A stretch of DNA of 64,000 nucleotides, taken from NCBI GenBank assembly GCA_013400975.1, contig WBMZ01014186.1, positions 281,267 to 345,266 of the forward strand, in the 5' to 3' direction. This DNA is from Atrichornis clamosus. Taxonomy: Eukaryota > Chordata > Aves > Passeriformes > Menuridae. Shown piece after piece: positions 1 to 12,217 of the stretch (positions are counted from its first letter, which is position 1; each line of letters opens with the position of its first letter). The translations under genes were made by a program, and so were the position numbers. The notes under the pieces are model-generated. The model was not told where the DNA came from. It worked only from the letters and a program-made list of their open reading frames with translations, and did no database searches.

Positions 1-1728
1 TTGTTTCTCATCTGGTATTCCAGTCTGCATCTCATCTACCCAGGGACAAAATGAACCTTCTGCAGCAAAATCACAAAAATTATAGCTTACTGCATTAGTG
101 CTTCACTTGCTTCATTTAAATGGAGAACTTAATATTTAACGTTTTCTTTTAAAACTGGATTTAACCTGAACCTCAACCAGGTAATCAGCATGGCTTCACT
201 TTTACTAGCAATTATTGCAAGGAAGGGCTGAATGGGAAGACGTAATGGGCTGTAAGAATCCAGCAGAATCTCTGGGCAAGTCCAGCTTCTGCAGATAAAG
301 GAGGCTGGAGCCAGGTCCTCCTTGGGAGCTGGGTCTCCAAACAACCACCTCGCTGTCCCACGTGCTTGTGTAAGCCCCCATCCCTGGCAGAGCTCAGCCT
401 CCTGATGCCAGAAGAAGCTGTGGGTTCAGCCAGTGTCCGAGTTGAAGGGGCTGAAGCAGTGATGGGCCTCTCAGTCAAATACAATGTCCCTTTTGGCCTT
501 CGCCAGCAGTCCCAGCACACAAAATTCCCTCATCCCATTAAAAAGCATTTACCTGCCAGAACCATGTATTTTCTACTGCCAGGGAGCACCTTGGGTCTGC
601 TCCACACAGCTTTATAGGGGAAACACCTGTAAGGTACTGGCACCCCCAAGGCAAGCAGGTCAATGCAATCTGCCTGTGCTGCTGACACAGGGGACAGCCC
701 AGACCTGTAGGAGTGACTCAAGCACCAGCTCCCAACCTCAAAGCTCCAAAGCCAAGGACCAGGGGTCTGTTGCAATCGGCAATTTGGGTCCAGGTTGGCC
801 CCAAGGGGCCTGGTACAAGGGTTGGAGAAATCTAATTCAGTTTGTATTTTGGGCCCCAGGCTGGCTGATTACCCCCGATGTCAAGTGGGGAGCTGAAGGG
901 GCCCACTCAGGCAATAACAATTTACATTTTCTTCACATAAGTGCACTGCTACCTTGAGCGTGAGTCAGGCTCATGGAGGATGCTTGAGATTGGTCTAACA
1001 AACAAGCCACTATGCAGAGAGTATCAAAACTGAGATCAACCTTCTGAGTGAGCAGCCTCTGACAGCAAGCCATAAGAAAAATATTCAGTAGCAATAAACT
1101 GCACATTAAATAAATACCAGTAAAGCTTATAACAGAATTACAGACAAGCAATTCAGCTTCTCTCATGAGTCTTGCATACTTCAAGGAAAATCTCTCTCAA
1201 TTATCATAAAAAGCTATCTCAGATTTTCACAGTTCATCTATAATATGCTGATTGAGAATGTAAAATGTATGGCTCAGGTATTTTGTATAATCAGCTGTAA
1301 CCGTATCCTCAAGTGTAATGACAAGCAACTGGAATAGCAAGACTAATACTTTAGCTATTTAAATTCAGATTGCCTGGTGTTTATACTAGTATTCCCAACA
1401 GAGAAAGGAAACAAAATATTTGAAACAAACAAGTATCTTCTCTGTAATATTAATCTTCTCTCATAACAGAACCCTAGTAGAAAAACAGATTAATCAGCAA
1501 CAGAACAGAAACAGACAGCAAAGCAATTTGCTATACCATGCCTTCAAGAATAAGCAAAAGGCCAACACGTGTGAGGAACAAATACTTCACATATCTGGGA
1601 AAAAACACTCCTAACCTCCTTAAAGGGTCACTACAGACACAAGAAAAGTTCAGTGGTTCAGGAGGAAGTTGGGGGCAAAAGAGATTTGCCCATTGGAAGG
1701 GCCCAAAGCAGCACCATGTTGGGCAACC
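1..1728. other. Noncoding, no gene recognised
   Basis: Mixed-composition unique sequence. Short open frames on both strands overlap one another and show no domain, signal peptide or repeat architecture, so none is called as a gene. From about 1050 to 1530 the sequence becomes AT-rich. The only structure I noted is an imperfect inverted repeat at 790-813: CCAGG and CCTGG outer arms with CCCC/GGGG inner arms and a small bulge. It could be an intergenic or intronic segment; nothing in it decides between the two. Confidence 0.6.
790..813. repeat. Short imperfect hairpin (GC-rich)
   Basis: GGCCCC and GGGGCC arms separated by AA at 797-810 are extended by CCAGG at 790-794 and CCTGG at 809-813, with unpaired bases on the left arm. 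RNA or single-stranded DNA of this stretch could fold. There is no evidence that it is transcribed or functional. Confidence 0.5.
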
Positions 1729-1808
1729 GTGCTCCCGGGGGACCAGCCATGATCCCGGGGGACCAGCCGTGCTCCCGGGGGACCAGCCGTGCTCCCCGGG
1801 GACCAACT
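1729..1808 (+). repeat. Minisatellite, 20-bp unit x 4
   Basis: Four head-to-tail 20-bp copies lie at 1729-1748, 1749-1768, 1769-1788 and 1789-1808. The unit reads gtgctcccgggggaccagcc. Copy 2 differs at its first and fourth/fifth positions (atgat for gtgct). Copy 4 has one C/G exchange and a diverged end. Each copy carries a CCCGG core, so the array is unusually G+C- and CpG-rich for its surroundings. Because 20 is not a multiple of 3, the array shifts reading frame at every copy and keeps several frames open, which explains the overlapping spurious ORFs here. Copy number is likely to vary between individuals (inference). Confidence 0.93.
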
Positions 1809-4129
1809 CCTTGCTTGCACAAATCTGACAGGTCCAGAGAAGGCCACGGGATGCACAGAATCATTAAATGGTTGGGATTAATGTGTTTTTTTTAACAGAG
1901 CTGCCCCTCTGAGCAGAGAGGCAAAGAAGGTACCAGACATGCTACTTCCAGATCTGCACCAAAAAATAGCTGGGGATAACCAGAGAACTGGCACCTGCAG
2001 GATCAGCTGCTTTTCAGCACCGATTGCAAACACCCAAATGGCCTCAACACGCCAAAGCCAACTCCTATAAAAGTAGGCACTTTTATTCACAGAGATGATG
2101 TGGCTGCTTAATAGAGTAGAAAATCTGGCAGAAGATTGCTGCATTCCCTAATAACCACGTCTGTGAAAAGACCCAGTTGAAATCAGCCTCTTAGCAAACC
2201 ATCAACCACTCTCTTGACAAGGAGGTTGTACAAGTGCAAATGACCATTATGAAACAATAACACTTAAAAAGAGAGTATCAGCAAACAACAAGTGACTGCT
2301 TAAACACCAACAGTCCTCAGCAGCCACAGGAACAGTTTTGGAAAAACAACCCCTTATTTACACACCACAGCTCTGCAGAAGACCAAAGATATTTCTCTGT
2401 TTCAGCTCACTGCTAGTTGACATCTGTAAAACAGCAAAGAGCCAAAAGACGTGCAAGGCTGCAAGCAGGTATAAAGTAAAAGTGAAAATACGTCAGTGCA
2501 AATTAAACACTGATGTCAGGAGGTTTTACAGTTGAGCAGGCCCCCAGATGTTCTGTGTGCACACAGCTGTCTTCAGTAATGTCAAAAAGCAAATAATGTT
2601 GAGAAGCACCCGAACAGAGGTGTTAAGGAAGCCCATTTCCAATCTCAGTGACACTCCATGGTAGAATTAATGCAGTAACAGCAATACAAGCAATAACAAG
2701 GAACGATAAAGAAAAACAAAAATTTGACAAGGAGACATGGAGTGTATTTTTGTAACCAGGGGGGCAGATGCAGGGACCCAGGCTGTGGATCTGGCTCCCC
2801 AGTTTCAAGGGATCAGAGGGGCTGAGCCACTCGAGAGCAGAGCTGGGAGCTAGGCAGTTTACAGGGTCAGGACTCAAACTCTCCAAAAATTCAAGTGCTT
2901 TAGGAGACAAAAACCTGGTTTAAAGGGAGAGGATATCATATGTCTGCTTGATTATTCATTTCATTGCTTGGATGCTTTAATTTCTTGCTAGGAAGTCATT
3001 TCTTGTTTGATTTTCTGCATGTTTCCAGGTGCTTGTACAGTGGGTAAAATATATTCTTGTTTTTCCACCTATCGTTTCTGTCCCTTTGGATTGTACTACT
3101 TCTCCTCTCAGGCACACACAGTACCAGCCTGTACATGAACTCTGGAAAAGGCAACAATTCAGCTTCTGGAGTAATCACAAGCACTTTTCCTAAGAAGTAA
3201 CTACGTTTCATCCTGTCCAAAAGTGCGGTGTCTCAGCAGTGCAGTACTACTTTTAAATGACAAAAAAAGCAGCATTCAAATACTGCCAAAAATTGGTATT
3301 TTTAGCCATCATATTCAGAAAGAAACTTATCATTTTACAAAGAGAAATTTTAGAGAGAAAAAAAAAATTGGACATTATTTGCATTTGTGCAATACTTTGC
3401 TCCATTCTGAACTTCTCTAAATATACAACTCAAGGAAAAGAAAAGAAAAACTGCATCATTTTTTCATGAAGAGAAGAGTTTTCCCCTAGAGCTGAAGCTT
3501 CTTCCTACTTCTTTGTGTTTTGTCAGCTGGCGTGGGAGGCGTATTATCCAGGAGTTGGGCATTTATTTCCAAGAGGGAGAGAAAACAGACAGGGGAGACA
3601 GTCCATCAAGAAAGCAGGTATTGAAAGTTTCCAGTGTAGGAGATAGACCTGATAGAGGTATAACTTTCCACTTTTCTCTCCCTGTCCCCCCTCAGCAGCC
3701 CCAGTACCTATTTGTTTATTTTTGAGACAACAACTGCCTCAGGAATCAGTGAGAGTCATTCCAGTCCTAAAGTTAAACCTGTGCTTAACTGTTTCCCTGC
3801 AGCCAGCCCTTTGCTGATGAGAGGGGTGAGCGAGCCCCTTACACTTGGCACGGAAGAATTGTTGGGGCATAAGGAAAAGGAGAGGAAAACCCAACATATC
3901 TGGCCACTCAGATTTCTGAGTGTTGCTCATCCTTCACACTCCCACTGAGCTCAGAGCCGTCGGCCCCATCTGTGCCCAGCACAGACACTCCCATCAGAGA
4001 CTCGCAGAACCTGGGGACACACACGTGGCAAGAACCGCCTCAGCACTGACACACACCACATTTAAACCACTTTTGGACATGCAGCTTCTGTGCAACCTGA
4101 GGTCTAACAACATTAAATACCTGTAATAA
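1809..4129. other. Noncoding, no gene recognised
   Basis: Unique sequence with moderate to high A+T content. At 1853-1880 a short stretch resembles the extreme 3' end of an avian CR1 element, but the match stops after about 25 bases, so I do not call it. An octamer word ATTTGCAT occurs at 3377-3384 next to a short A-run. Short ORFs on both strands carry no recognisable domain. Confidence 0.55.
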
Positions 4130-4620
4130 ATTGCCAGCCTGATCCTCACACACCACTATTAATGAACAAAACATGCAGCACTGTACCGAACTGCAGAAAG
4201 GCAAAGTAAGAACTATGGAAAATATTTCTTTGTTCCCTACACAAGAGCATTAACTTGATAATTCTTTAAAAATGGAACATAGCTGGCATAATCAAATAAA
4301 TTATTAGAAGGCATATAAATCATTACCACCTAATATGACTGCAACAAGATTCAGTGCAATTTACAGATAAGTATGAGGAATGACTATTGCATTTTACAGA
4401 ATTAAAACTGGCAAAAGTTCTAAGAAGACAAATGATATAAGATGACCCTACATTCATTTGCAAACTAAAAAGGCAGAAGGAAAGCAGCAGACAGATAAGT
4501 CTTACTTTTTCAACTATTTTGCAACTTGCCCTGAAAAGAAGGATTAATCATAAAGTGGAAATTCTTTCATTTAATTAGAGATTGAGTGGGTGGGAATCTA
4601 GAGACAGTCTAAAGCTGTAT
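4130..4620. promoter_or_regulatory. Candidate conserved noncoding element (AT-rich)
   Basis: An AT-rich, repeat-free block containing several homeodomain-type TAAT/ATTA cores: near 4160 (attaatg), around 4289-4308 (ataatc, ttatta), near 4332 (ctaatatg) and TAATTAG near 4575. There is no open reading frame of note. Texture of this kind is typical of vertebrate developmental enhancers, but AT-rich neutral DNA also gives TAAT words by chance. The call rests on appearance only. Confidence 0.25.
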
Positions 4621-5058
4621 GGAAATTTTTAATGCTTTTGGAAATGAGGTGTCCTGAACTGAGATGCAGCCTTTCAGAAAGTCCAGTTCCAGGCTGCTCT
4701 CTGGATTGCTTCTGCTGGCCCTGGTCATGTACTATTCACACCCAGAAGGACATTTCCTTACAGAACACATCTGCTGTGTTCCCAAATAGACACCAAAGAG
4801 GTGTTTGCATGAGCTCTGCCCCACTTCCTTCAGGAGCTGGAAGAAAAAACAAACAAATCCTGGTGCCCAAGCAGCGAATGGGACAGGAAGCAAGCAGTTC
4901 ACCCTTTCCCCAGCACAGGCAGCTGAGCACGGCCCGGGAGAACTGGTTTCTATGCTTTTCCTTGCCCCTGGGTTTCTTTATGTAAAGATGTAAGATCCTT
5001 AAACCAAGACTTTGGCAGACACCCCCTCACCTCCTGGGTGTCCCTAAGGCACAAGATC
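4621..5058. other. Noncoding, no gene recognised
   Basis: G+C content rises relative to the preceding block. A plus-strand open frame of about 117 codons (4632-4985) and a minus-strand frame across the same bases are both uninterrupted. This is the pattern of a stop-poor G+C-rich patch rather than of one real exon. No domain was recognised. Confidence 0.5.
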
Positions 5059-5142
5059 CATTTGCGACCGCAGGGTCCCGTCTGCCATCTGCAGTGATCC
5101 CATCTGCCACCTGCAGTGATCCCGTCAGCACCAGCTGCAGGA
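5059..5142. repeat. Degenerate minisatellite, ~22-bp unit
   Basis: Two well-matched 22-bp copies lie at 5081-5102 and 5103-5124, based on the unit tctgccatctgcagtgatcc plus two bases and differing at only two positions. They are flanked on the left (about 5059-5080) and right (about 5125-5142) by more diverged copies that keep the ctgcag/cgcag core. The array is short and old-looking. Confidence 0.7.
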
Positions 5143-8100
5143 ACCTAACAACAAACACCCTGGGGCTGAACTTCCCCAGCCTCTGCTTTCCCCATGAGGA
5201 CAGGAAGGGGAGAATTGCAGCAGAGCTTTCTCAGGCTGCCAAAGAGTTACGAGAAGTTAATTGGCACTTACACAGCATTACCAGTTACTGGGATTAACAC
5301 CGTGGAAAAGCTTTGAGAAAAGTGTTCATTCTAAAAGCACACACTGAACAGAGTGCACAGTGCCACACCAAGCAATAAGAATCCATGACACCCATAAATT
5401 GCTTGTTACATCTACATTAGTGCACCGTGCACCTATGGGATCTCTGTTTCTCTAATGTCTCTGACATGCCCTTTGTTATAGTTCAGATCCTGGATGATCT
5501 GCAGTACTAAGCAAGGATTCAAAAATCAATGCAAAGCCCAATGCTCTTCTGCAAGTCTCTGGCCATTATTTCCTGCTCATCTCTCCAAAAAAAATAGTCT
5601 TTTGCACCGAAAATCTGAATAGCATTCAGCACTTTTCTCTTTTTCCTTCAGCTCCGTAGTCAAAAAGAGTAGGACAAGAGCAGAGGATGTGCAAGATGAG
5701 AGTGTTCAGTTTTTTAATCCTAATCCCTTCTTTGGGGTTTATTACTGCTCTCTAATTTATTTTGACACTGTCAAAAAGCAATCTTAGATTCTAATCCAGG
5801 TTCAATATGAACTACTCACATGCTGAAAAGCAGAGCACACTCTTACCTGCTAGGGCAGGGGACAGCACTTCTCATGAACTGATCTGAGGAATTAATTTCC
5901 CCAGGAACTGTGACCTCACTATAAACCCTAATCCCTTCCACTTCAAAAGTTCCCTTGGATCCAGCCTCACCTGCTAACAGATACACCTGCTGCCACACCA
6001 GAACAGAGCACCAAAACTGAGCAAAACAGCGTGCTCCAATCCTCCTCCTCCAGAAGGAACTGAGGTAAAACAGACTTAGTATTAAATGGGCTGTGGCCAC
6101 AGTGTTTGCTAAAAGGCACTCCTATATCATGGCAATGTGCCATCTGTACAAAATGGCCAGAACAGAGCAGGTCAGCTCTTTTCTTAGGGGCAGCGAGGGG
6201 CACACATCCTACACGTGTATGGTAATGACATGCATACACACACATGCAACATCTTGGACAAAGACGAAGATGACATGTATTTTCTCTTAAATGTGAAAAA
6301 GATGCAATAAGCCATCAGCCTGGCTGGTTGCCTACACAGTGTGGACTAAACTGTCACGATACACATCTCTCTTACTGGAGCCCTGCCTTTCTCTTCCCAG
6401 AGTCCTCTAGCCCTGCTCAAATTCAAAGGTCAGAAGTTTTATATAATTTCACTTGATCTAATCACAAGTTTGCAAACATTCAAAAAAATCTGGCAGTTAC
6501 TATCACCACCTTTAACTGAAGGGCTGTCTTTCTGGCTCCATTGTTTTAGTTTTACAGGTCATTTCCAGTTCTTTGACTTTATGTCTTACCTGCCATCCCT
6601 AATTAAAATATGGGGAAAGATTACCAAGAGACAAGTACATAATTTCAGAGGAAGTTTAAAGCCAAGAGCTGACAGAGGCTGGAGGAAGAGGGCTGGAAGA
6701 AGCAGAGAGGAGATAGCTGTTTCTTTTGCCTGGATTGCAGCCCCACAGTTTCAAAAGCCCCTCAGTTTCAAAGCAGGATGCCATCTTTTAAGTGCCTTTG
6801 CTACTGCACTGCCTGTCTCTGTTTGTGACATGTGCAGTCACAGTATTTTAATGGAGCCCAAAGCCCAGTTTTTAATGCAGACACTTGTGCTGGGGTCTGG
6901 ATTTCTGCAGCTGACATGACTCTAGGGAACAGCTTTCATTTCAAATAAAAGCCAGAGAAATGTTTCTTCCCTGCAAACGATTTTAAGCACGTAAGATCCA
7001 CTGTAGTACAGCATGTGCAAATAAATAAGATACAGTTATGAACTAGAAATTGTACCAGGTTGATTACAGATTAAAGTAATGTACAAAGACATTCTGTAGG
7101 CTCACTCTCCTGCTTTTGCTTCACACATTACAACAAACATTTACTGGTAGTGGAATTAACCTCACCTTGACAGCTGTTCGGGGAGGAAGGGGTTTACGTA
7201 CATTTGTAACCTGGGCTCCTAAATAACCAAGCCCCAGAGTGTGCTGCTTGCTGCTACTCCACATCACTGAAGCCCTGGACTAAGCATTTCAGAAAGCAGA
7301 ATCCAAATCACTGTCAATCCTCTGCCATTCCACAAGAACAAATTTGACAGAGAGGACAGCAGCAATTTGAGATGTCTTTCATGAAAACTTTAGGCACTGG
7401 TACAAATGTCTGAGGGCACAGCACGTCCAAGGTTCTGGGAGAATGATGGTGTAAGCCCTCCCTCGATCATGATCCTTGTGCAGAGGCAGAGCTTGTATTC
7501 ACACTCACTCTCAACAAGCCCCCAAAATCAGCAAATGAAGAGGCCCATTTCCATCTGCCTTTGCTGAGGCCAGGGGAGAATCAACCAACTATGTATTACG
7601 CGTCTGTATTTTTATAGCACTTGCTATGTGCTTCTTAAACAGTGAGTAAAACTGAAAAGTCTTTTCAGTTTATATGTACCTTCCTCCTTACCATTTGCTC
7701 ACTCAATCCTCAGTCTCCATCTGTGTGGAGCCAACATGCCCACCATGCCTTATGCCCACCTTGCCACTCACTCACATGCTCTGATGGAGAATTCCCCAGG
7801 GAGGTTAGTGCAGCCAGCTCTGCTGCATCAGCCAAAACAGCAGCAGAAGGGTGGATTCCCATCTCAGTGGATAAAAAAAGATTAGAAAAAAAAAAAGCCT
7901 GGCCAGCTCATGTTAGCTAGCCATGGACAACTTCCAGATAAACATTTTGACATGATGAGCTGCAGCAGCATAGAAAATCAGTGTTAGCAAAGGCAGAAGC
8001 TTCTTGGAAACTGTGTGCTTTACTAACTTCTGGATCCATTGGAATGCCTTACCTTCTTCAAGTCCCATAGAAACAGCAGCCACTAGGCTGCCTTAATTTC

Positions 8101-10229
8101 CATGCAGAAAAACAACACATCTGAGCAGCAAGACCTGAAGACTTAACTGAAAAACCAGGTGTGCCTCATCCTCCCCCTCTCATACTGCCCATGGAAACAG
8201 AGGCTCCCAACTAGGTGAGGGGCAGGAGATGGCACTGAAGAACCATGATCTAGAAACAGCTCAGATTCAATTGGTTAAGATCCAACAAAAGTCATCTGCA
8301 GAGACACCATGAAAACATTCAGCCCAAACACATCCTTCCCAAAACCTGCGGTGCTCCACTGGGGACCAAAAAGAGTAATTCAGACCTGTCTCTGTGTTAC
8401 AAACATTCCCAGCACAATTTGCCTGGTTTCACTTTGGGGAATTCAACATAAATCTCAACAACTAATTCCCAAACAGAATGTTTTTAACACGTGGGTGCTC
8501 TCAAGCATGTGGAATCTTCCGAGAACTTCACAACATCCATATGTCAGATTTTTATATATAGGTGCTCCATACGGCATATGGATTGCATCACTTCACAGCT
8601 GCTGATAATAGTATAAGAAAAAAAGGTACAAAAAGCCTGACTTTCCTACATCTGAAGTACCAGGGCCATTTTAAAAATGTTCATCAAGAGCCCACAGACA
8701 GCGCCAAAAAGAAATTACCCACTAAGGAGCCCAGCTCACACTGAGGTGCTTCAGCCACCTGGGAGCATTTCTAACTTTTCTCCCAAGTCCCCAAGACACG
8801 ACCCTGGACTACAGCAGGGGCAGTGATTCTCTTCACCCCACTGAGCAGGGAGGGGAAGCAATCCAGAATTTATCACCAGTCATAGTCTCTCAACTTCATC
8901 TTCTTCCACCCCAGGTGCATTTCAGTGGGCCAAGGTCGGGCACACCCTGTTCTCAAGCTCTACTCTTCCTGAACAGCCTCAAGGAAAGAGCAAGTCCTTG
9001 CTCCTCCTTGTACCTTCTCACCCTTGCAAAGAGGGTCTTCTCTCCAAGCTACAAGTCCCTGGCCTCACCCTCACGGCTGGGAACCGTTTTCTAGCACTGT
9101 CCTCTTCACATTTCTCTAGTGATAGATCACTACCTTGGTACCTCAACTCACTCCCCTGCTGCTTTGAACTCAGAACTATTTAGTCAACAGGAACTGAACA
9201 TACGTACAGTTCTATGCCTTGAGAGAGTTTTATTTTTATTATACATCAAAAAGGCATGTTTCTGGTTTGTCAGGCAGGTTTCATTTACACAGGCTTGCAG
9301 CACTTGCACACAGCTCATTTTATTCTCAGCTTGCCTCCAGAGTGGCTGTAGGAGTACATCCATATGGCCAGGGCTTTACAGCTAAACTGGAAGTACCAAA
9401 ACAGAGATGCAATGCCTTTCATGCAATGATAGGCAGCGCTTCACTTTCTACATTGGGAAGCACACACCATCTCACTCCCACCACATCCGCAGAGGAACAC
9501 ATGGTAGCAAAGGGGTCCACGGCAAAGCAGCTCCTGCACCACCGAGAGCCAGGATCTGCTGCTGCTCTGCCACCCGTGCTGGCCTCGAGGGGCTCCTCAG
9601 GTGACACCAGCTCCCTCAGAGCCCCATCAGCCACCACACCTACAACTGCCAGGGAAATACCATCCCCACCTTCCTGCAACCTAAGGGTCGCAGTGAAAAA
9701 CTAAAGATATGGAGCACTTCTGGCTTTCTGCCTCCTGACCCTCAGTAAGTGGGCACTGAAACTCCACAGACTGTTCCTTTCCAATGATATCCAAAGACAG
9801 CCTGGGTCAGCCATCAGGATCCTCCACGCAGATGCCCACAGCACCCAGCTGTGAGACCCTCCCAGGCCAGGATCAACGGGACTCTCCTGAGGCAGAAAAC
9901 AGAACACTGGGAGCTCCCTGTGCTGAAATGACAGGAATGCATTGGTCTGGCTCCAATCTCTGCACTGAATTCTACCTGCAGAGCATAATTCCTCTGAATG
10001 CTCTGAAAGCAATAAAAGCTTTCCTGTTTTTTAATAAGCTTGCATTTTAAACCACTTCATATAGGTATACGTTTGTGTGTATATATATCTCAAAATATAA
10101 AACCAATTGCATCTCTCAGTGAAGAGTGAAAAATGGAAATACCTAAGACTATTACTCACATTACAAGCCAGTTCATCTCCTCAGAACTTGAAGTTTCAAA
10201 ATTCACAGAAAGAAGTTTGATAAGCAAAT
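5143..10229. other. Noncoding, no gene recognised
   Basis: About 5 kb of unique sequence alternating between A+T-rich and mixed composition. Short A-runs occur (A11 at 7886-7896) and short CA-rich stretches near 6236. Open frames reach about 160 codons (9219-9704), but frames on the opposite strand are open over the same DNA and no domain is visible. A minus-strand GTAAGAG donor-like word lies at 5841-5849, without a convincing upstream acceptor. I see no interspersed repeat I can name. Confidence 0.55.
10075..10089. repeat. Short TG/TA dinucleotide tract
   Basis: A gtgtgt run passes directly into tatatata. It is an alternating purine-pyrimidine microsatellite too short to be very polymorphic. 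Confidence 0.7.
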
Positions 10230-10560
10230 TTAATGACTTTGCACAGACGTACCTGCCTCCTTTTATATTGCCTGTGAGCAGCTGACAGACTTTTTATGTA
10301 CTTGCTCATTTGCATGCACTCCAGAATTATCCATTAAAGACTGCCTTTTCTCAACAAACTTTTGCTTCTGATAAATGGCCAACTCTTCTGGCCTGACTTC
10401 ATGACAGTCCTTGGTTCTGACAGTTCAACTTAATTAATCTATTTAATTTATTGATCAAGCCCATGGCAAAGGAGTATTCCCCATTAAAGAGAAATTTTAT
10501 CACCCTTAGTTATATGACTAAAGACCTTCCTGAAAAATTCAAATTTAGTTAGCCGCTGAC
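10230..10560. promoter_or_regulatory. Candidate conserved noncoding element
   Basis: AT-rich, repeat-free block with no coding signal. It contains a perfect octamer ATTTGCAT at 10308-10315 (POU-family word), ccattaaag words near 10331 and 10481, and a dense TTAATTAATC-type homeodomain cluster at 10430-10455. That 26-base cluster is almost identical to 57168-57192 at the far end of the window, differing by one missing T. Motif density and lack of repeats suggest an enhancer-like element. Conservation is untested. Confidence 0.35.
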
Positions 10561-11214
10561 ATCCAATAAGCCACTTATGAAGAGAAAAAGTTTGAGACTA
10601 AAAATTACTTGGGTGATTTTAGAAAATGACCAAGTTAGGCTGTAAGTTGAAGTCAGTTGCCTATTTCACAAAAAAATGCATTGCAAGGCAATAAGGAAAG
10701 CTAGTCTGAAGACTGCCTCTTCCATTGGACTACACTCCATTATATTTGTGTCACTTGTAGCAAACCAGACAGGTCTATTTGTGCAAGCTGTGACAATTAC
10801 TTCACTTGGAAAGTGCAGATTACTTAGTGCTACAAAACTTCTTGGATGACTTATTAATATGGATGTAAAACCTTGCAGTTAAAAATAAAACATACAAGGA
10901 AGCAAACCATAGGCTGAAGCAGATAAATCAAAGACCAGAATAGTCTTTAAATCTAAAATTAACAAATCACGTTCAGGTGAAGGACATTCGGGTAAATCAA
11001 TTCCCCTGCTGCCTAAGGCCCAAAGTGCTTGCCTTTCCCTTTACAATCAAACAACCAGAAGCTGTTATAAACTAGCAGGAAATGATAAGCCTAACCAGCC
11101 AGATCAGCAAGCTGACATACCACACACCCTACACATGAGCCTTGCTGTCTGCGATACCACAGCTCTCTACAAACACATCTGTTTGCAGAAAGATGCAAAT
11201 GAAGTTTAACTCTT
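10561..11214. other. Noncoding, AT-rich, nothing specific
   Basis: Continuation of the AT-rich tract with no notable ORF and no identifiable repeat. It could be part of the same regulatory block as its neighbours. I see no discrete structure in it. Confidence 0.5.
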
Positions 11215-11560
11215 GCAGTAGTCTAGCCACTGAAGGATAATCAGAATAAATACTGTTTCTGTGCTGATCACTTTTTTGTGGTTTTGCTATAATAAATATT
11301 TGTTCAGGGAAGCCTGACTGAACAGGGACAGGGTAGGGACAGGTAGACTGGACAAAGGTTAAATGGTCTCATCCTAATTGCATAGAGTTTAATTTCTAGA
11401 TATGGAAGAGAAATCCTCTTTTTATAGGATGCTGGCCATATCATTTTAGCATTAATATGCTGGATACTTTACAACTGTCACTTCATTTCCTTTCTAATGT
11501 ATTTTTAAACTGGTGACAAGCAGGATGAAAACATTTTCTATAAATCTATCCAGCATCTGA
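11215..11560. promoter_or_regulatory. Candidate conserved noncoding element
   Basis: AT-rich, unique block. A RUNX-type word TGTGGTTT lies at 11277-11284, followed by ataataaatatttg. A TAATTGCAT word lies near 11372-11382, followed by gtttaatttctag. There is no ORF of note. The basis is motif texture only. Confidence 0.22.
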
Positions 11561-12196
11561 AATCACTTGAGTTTTGTGAGCAGCAAGTTGGGGGAGAGAC
11601 ACCAATCGGTCAATGTGTGTATTTTCTCATTGTTTTCCATCAGCATGCTTGGATCTACATCTCGGTTTGCTCCAGAAAGGCATCTGTGTTCCTGCAGGAC
11701 ACCTCACCGCTGGTCATGCCTCCTCCCGCGAGGCAGCAGCATCGCTTCGCGTCAGCCCCCGGAGACACCGTCTGCAGGCAAACTGAGCAGTCTCATCCAG
11801 ATGGAAAAATCAGATGACAATCTTTTTTTATCCCAGTCTTGAGTCTGTCTAACTCTGGCAGGTAGCAGTCTAGGCTAACACATTATTATGCTTAATTCCT
11901 CTCGCAGAGCAGAAACCAACTGTTACTATTTCCCCTTACTGTGCAAGTTTTACAAGGGACAGGTCTAGAACCACGTGGCATTGCCTCTCATCTCCCAGGA
12001 CTTGCACACCCTCCAGTCCTTCGGCTGCTGCACACACACCAGAGCTGTGTATGGCACTTCCCACCAGAAGGTGCCACAGTCCTCAGCTCTGCAATTTTCA
12101 TTACAGACCACAGGGGTGGAGCTGCCTGCTCCAGCTTCATCTCTGCCAATGAAATACAGCCTTGTCCTGGTTCCCAGCATCAGCAGAGACTCAGGG

Positions 12197-12217
12197 GGAT
12201 CCTTCATGGAAGGATCC
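12197..12217. repeat. Perfect inverted repeat, 9-bp arms
   Basis: GGATCCTTC at 12197-12205 and its exact reverse complement GAAGGATCC at 12209-12217 are separated by only ATG. Each arm contains a GGATCC hexamer. As RNA it would form a tight nine-pair stem with a three-base loop; as DNA it is a dyad-symmetric site. It sits in an otherwise featureless stretch. Confidence 0.9.

Noticed and set aside
1729..1808. CRISPR-like array
   Set aside because: The 20-bp units are directly contiguous with no unique spacers, which is a minisatellite. The genome is vertebrate in character.
1853..1880. Possible CR1 3' terminal remnant (cagaatcattaaatggttggg)
   Set aside because: The resemblance covers only about 25 bases and stops where the CR1 consensus should continue, so it is too short to distinguish from chance.
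5850..5970. Possible minus-strand exon ending at a CAG|GTAAGAG donor
   Set aside because: The donor is good, but the upstream acceptor lacks a pyrimidine tract and the peptide is not recognisable.
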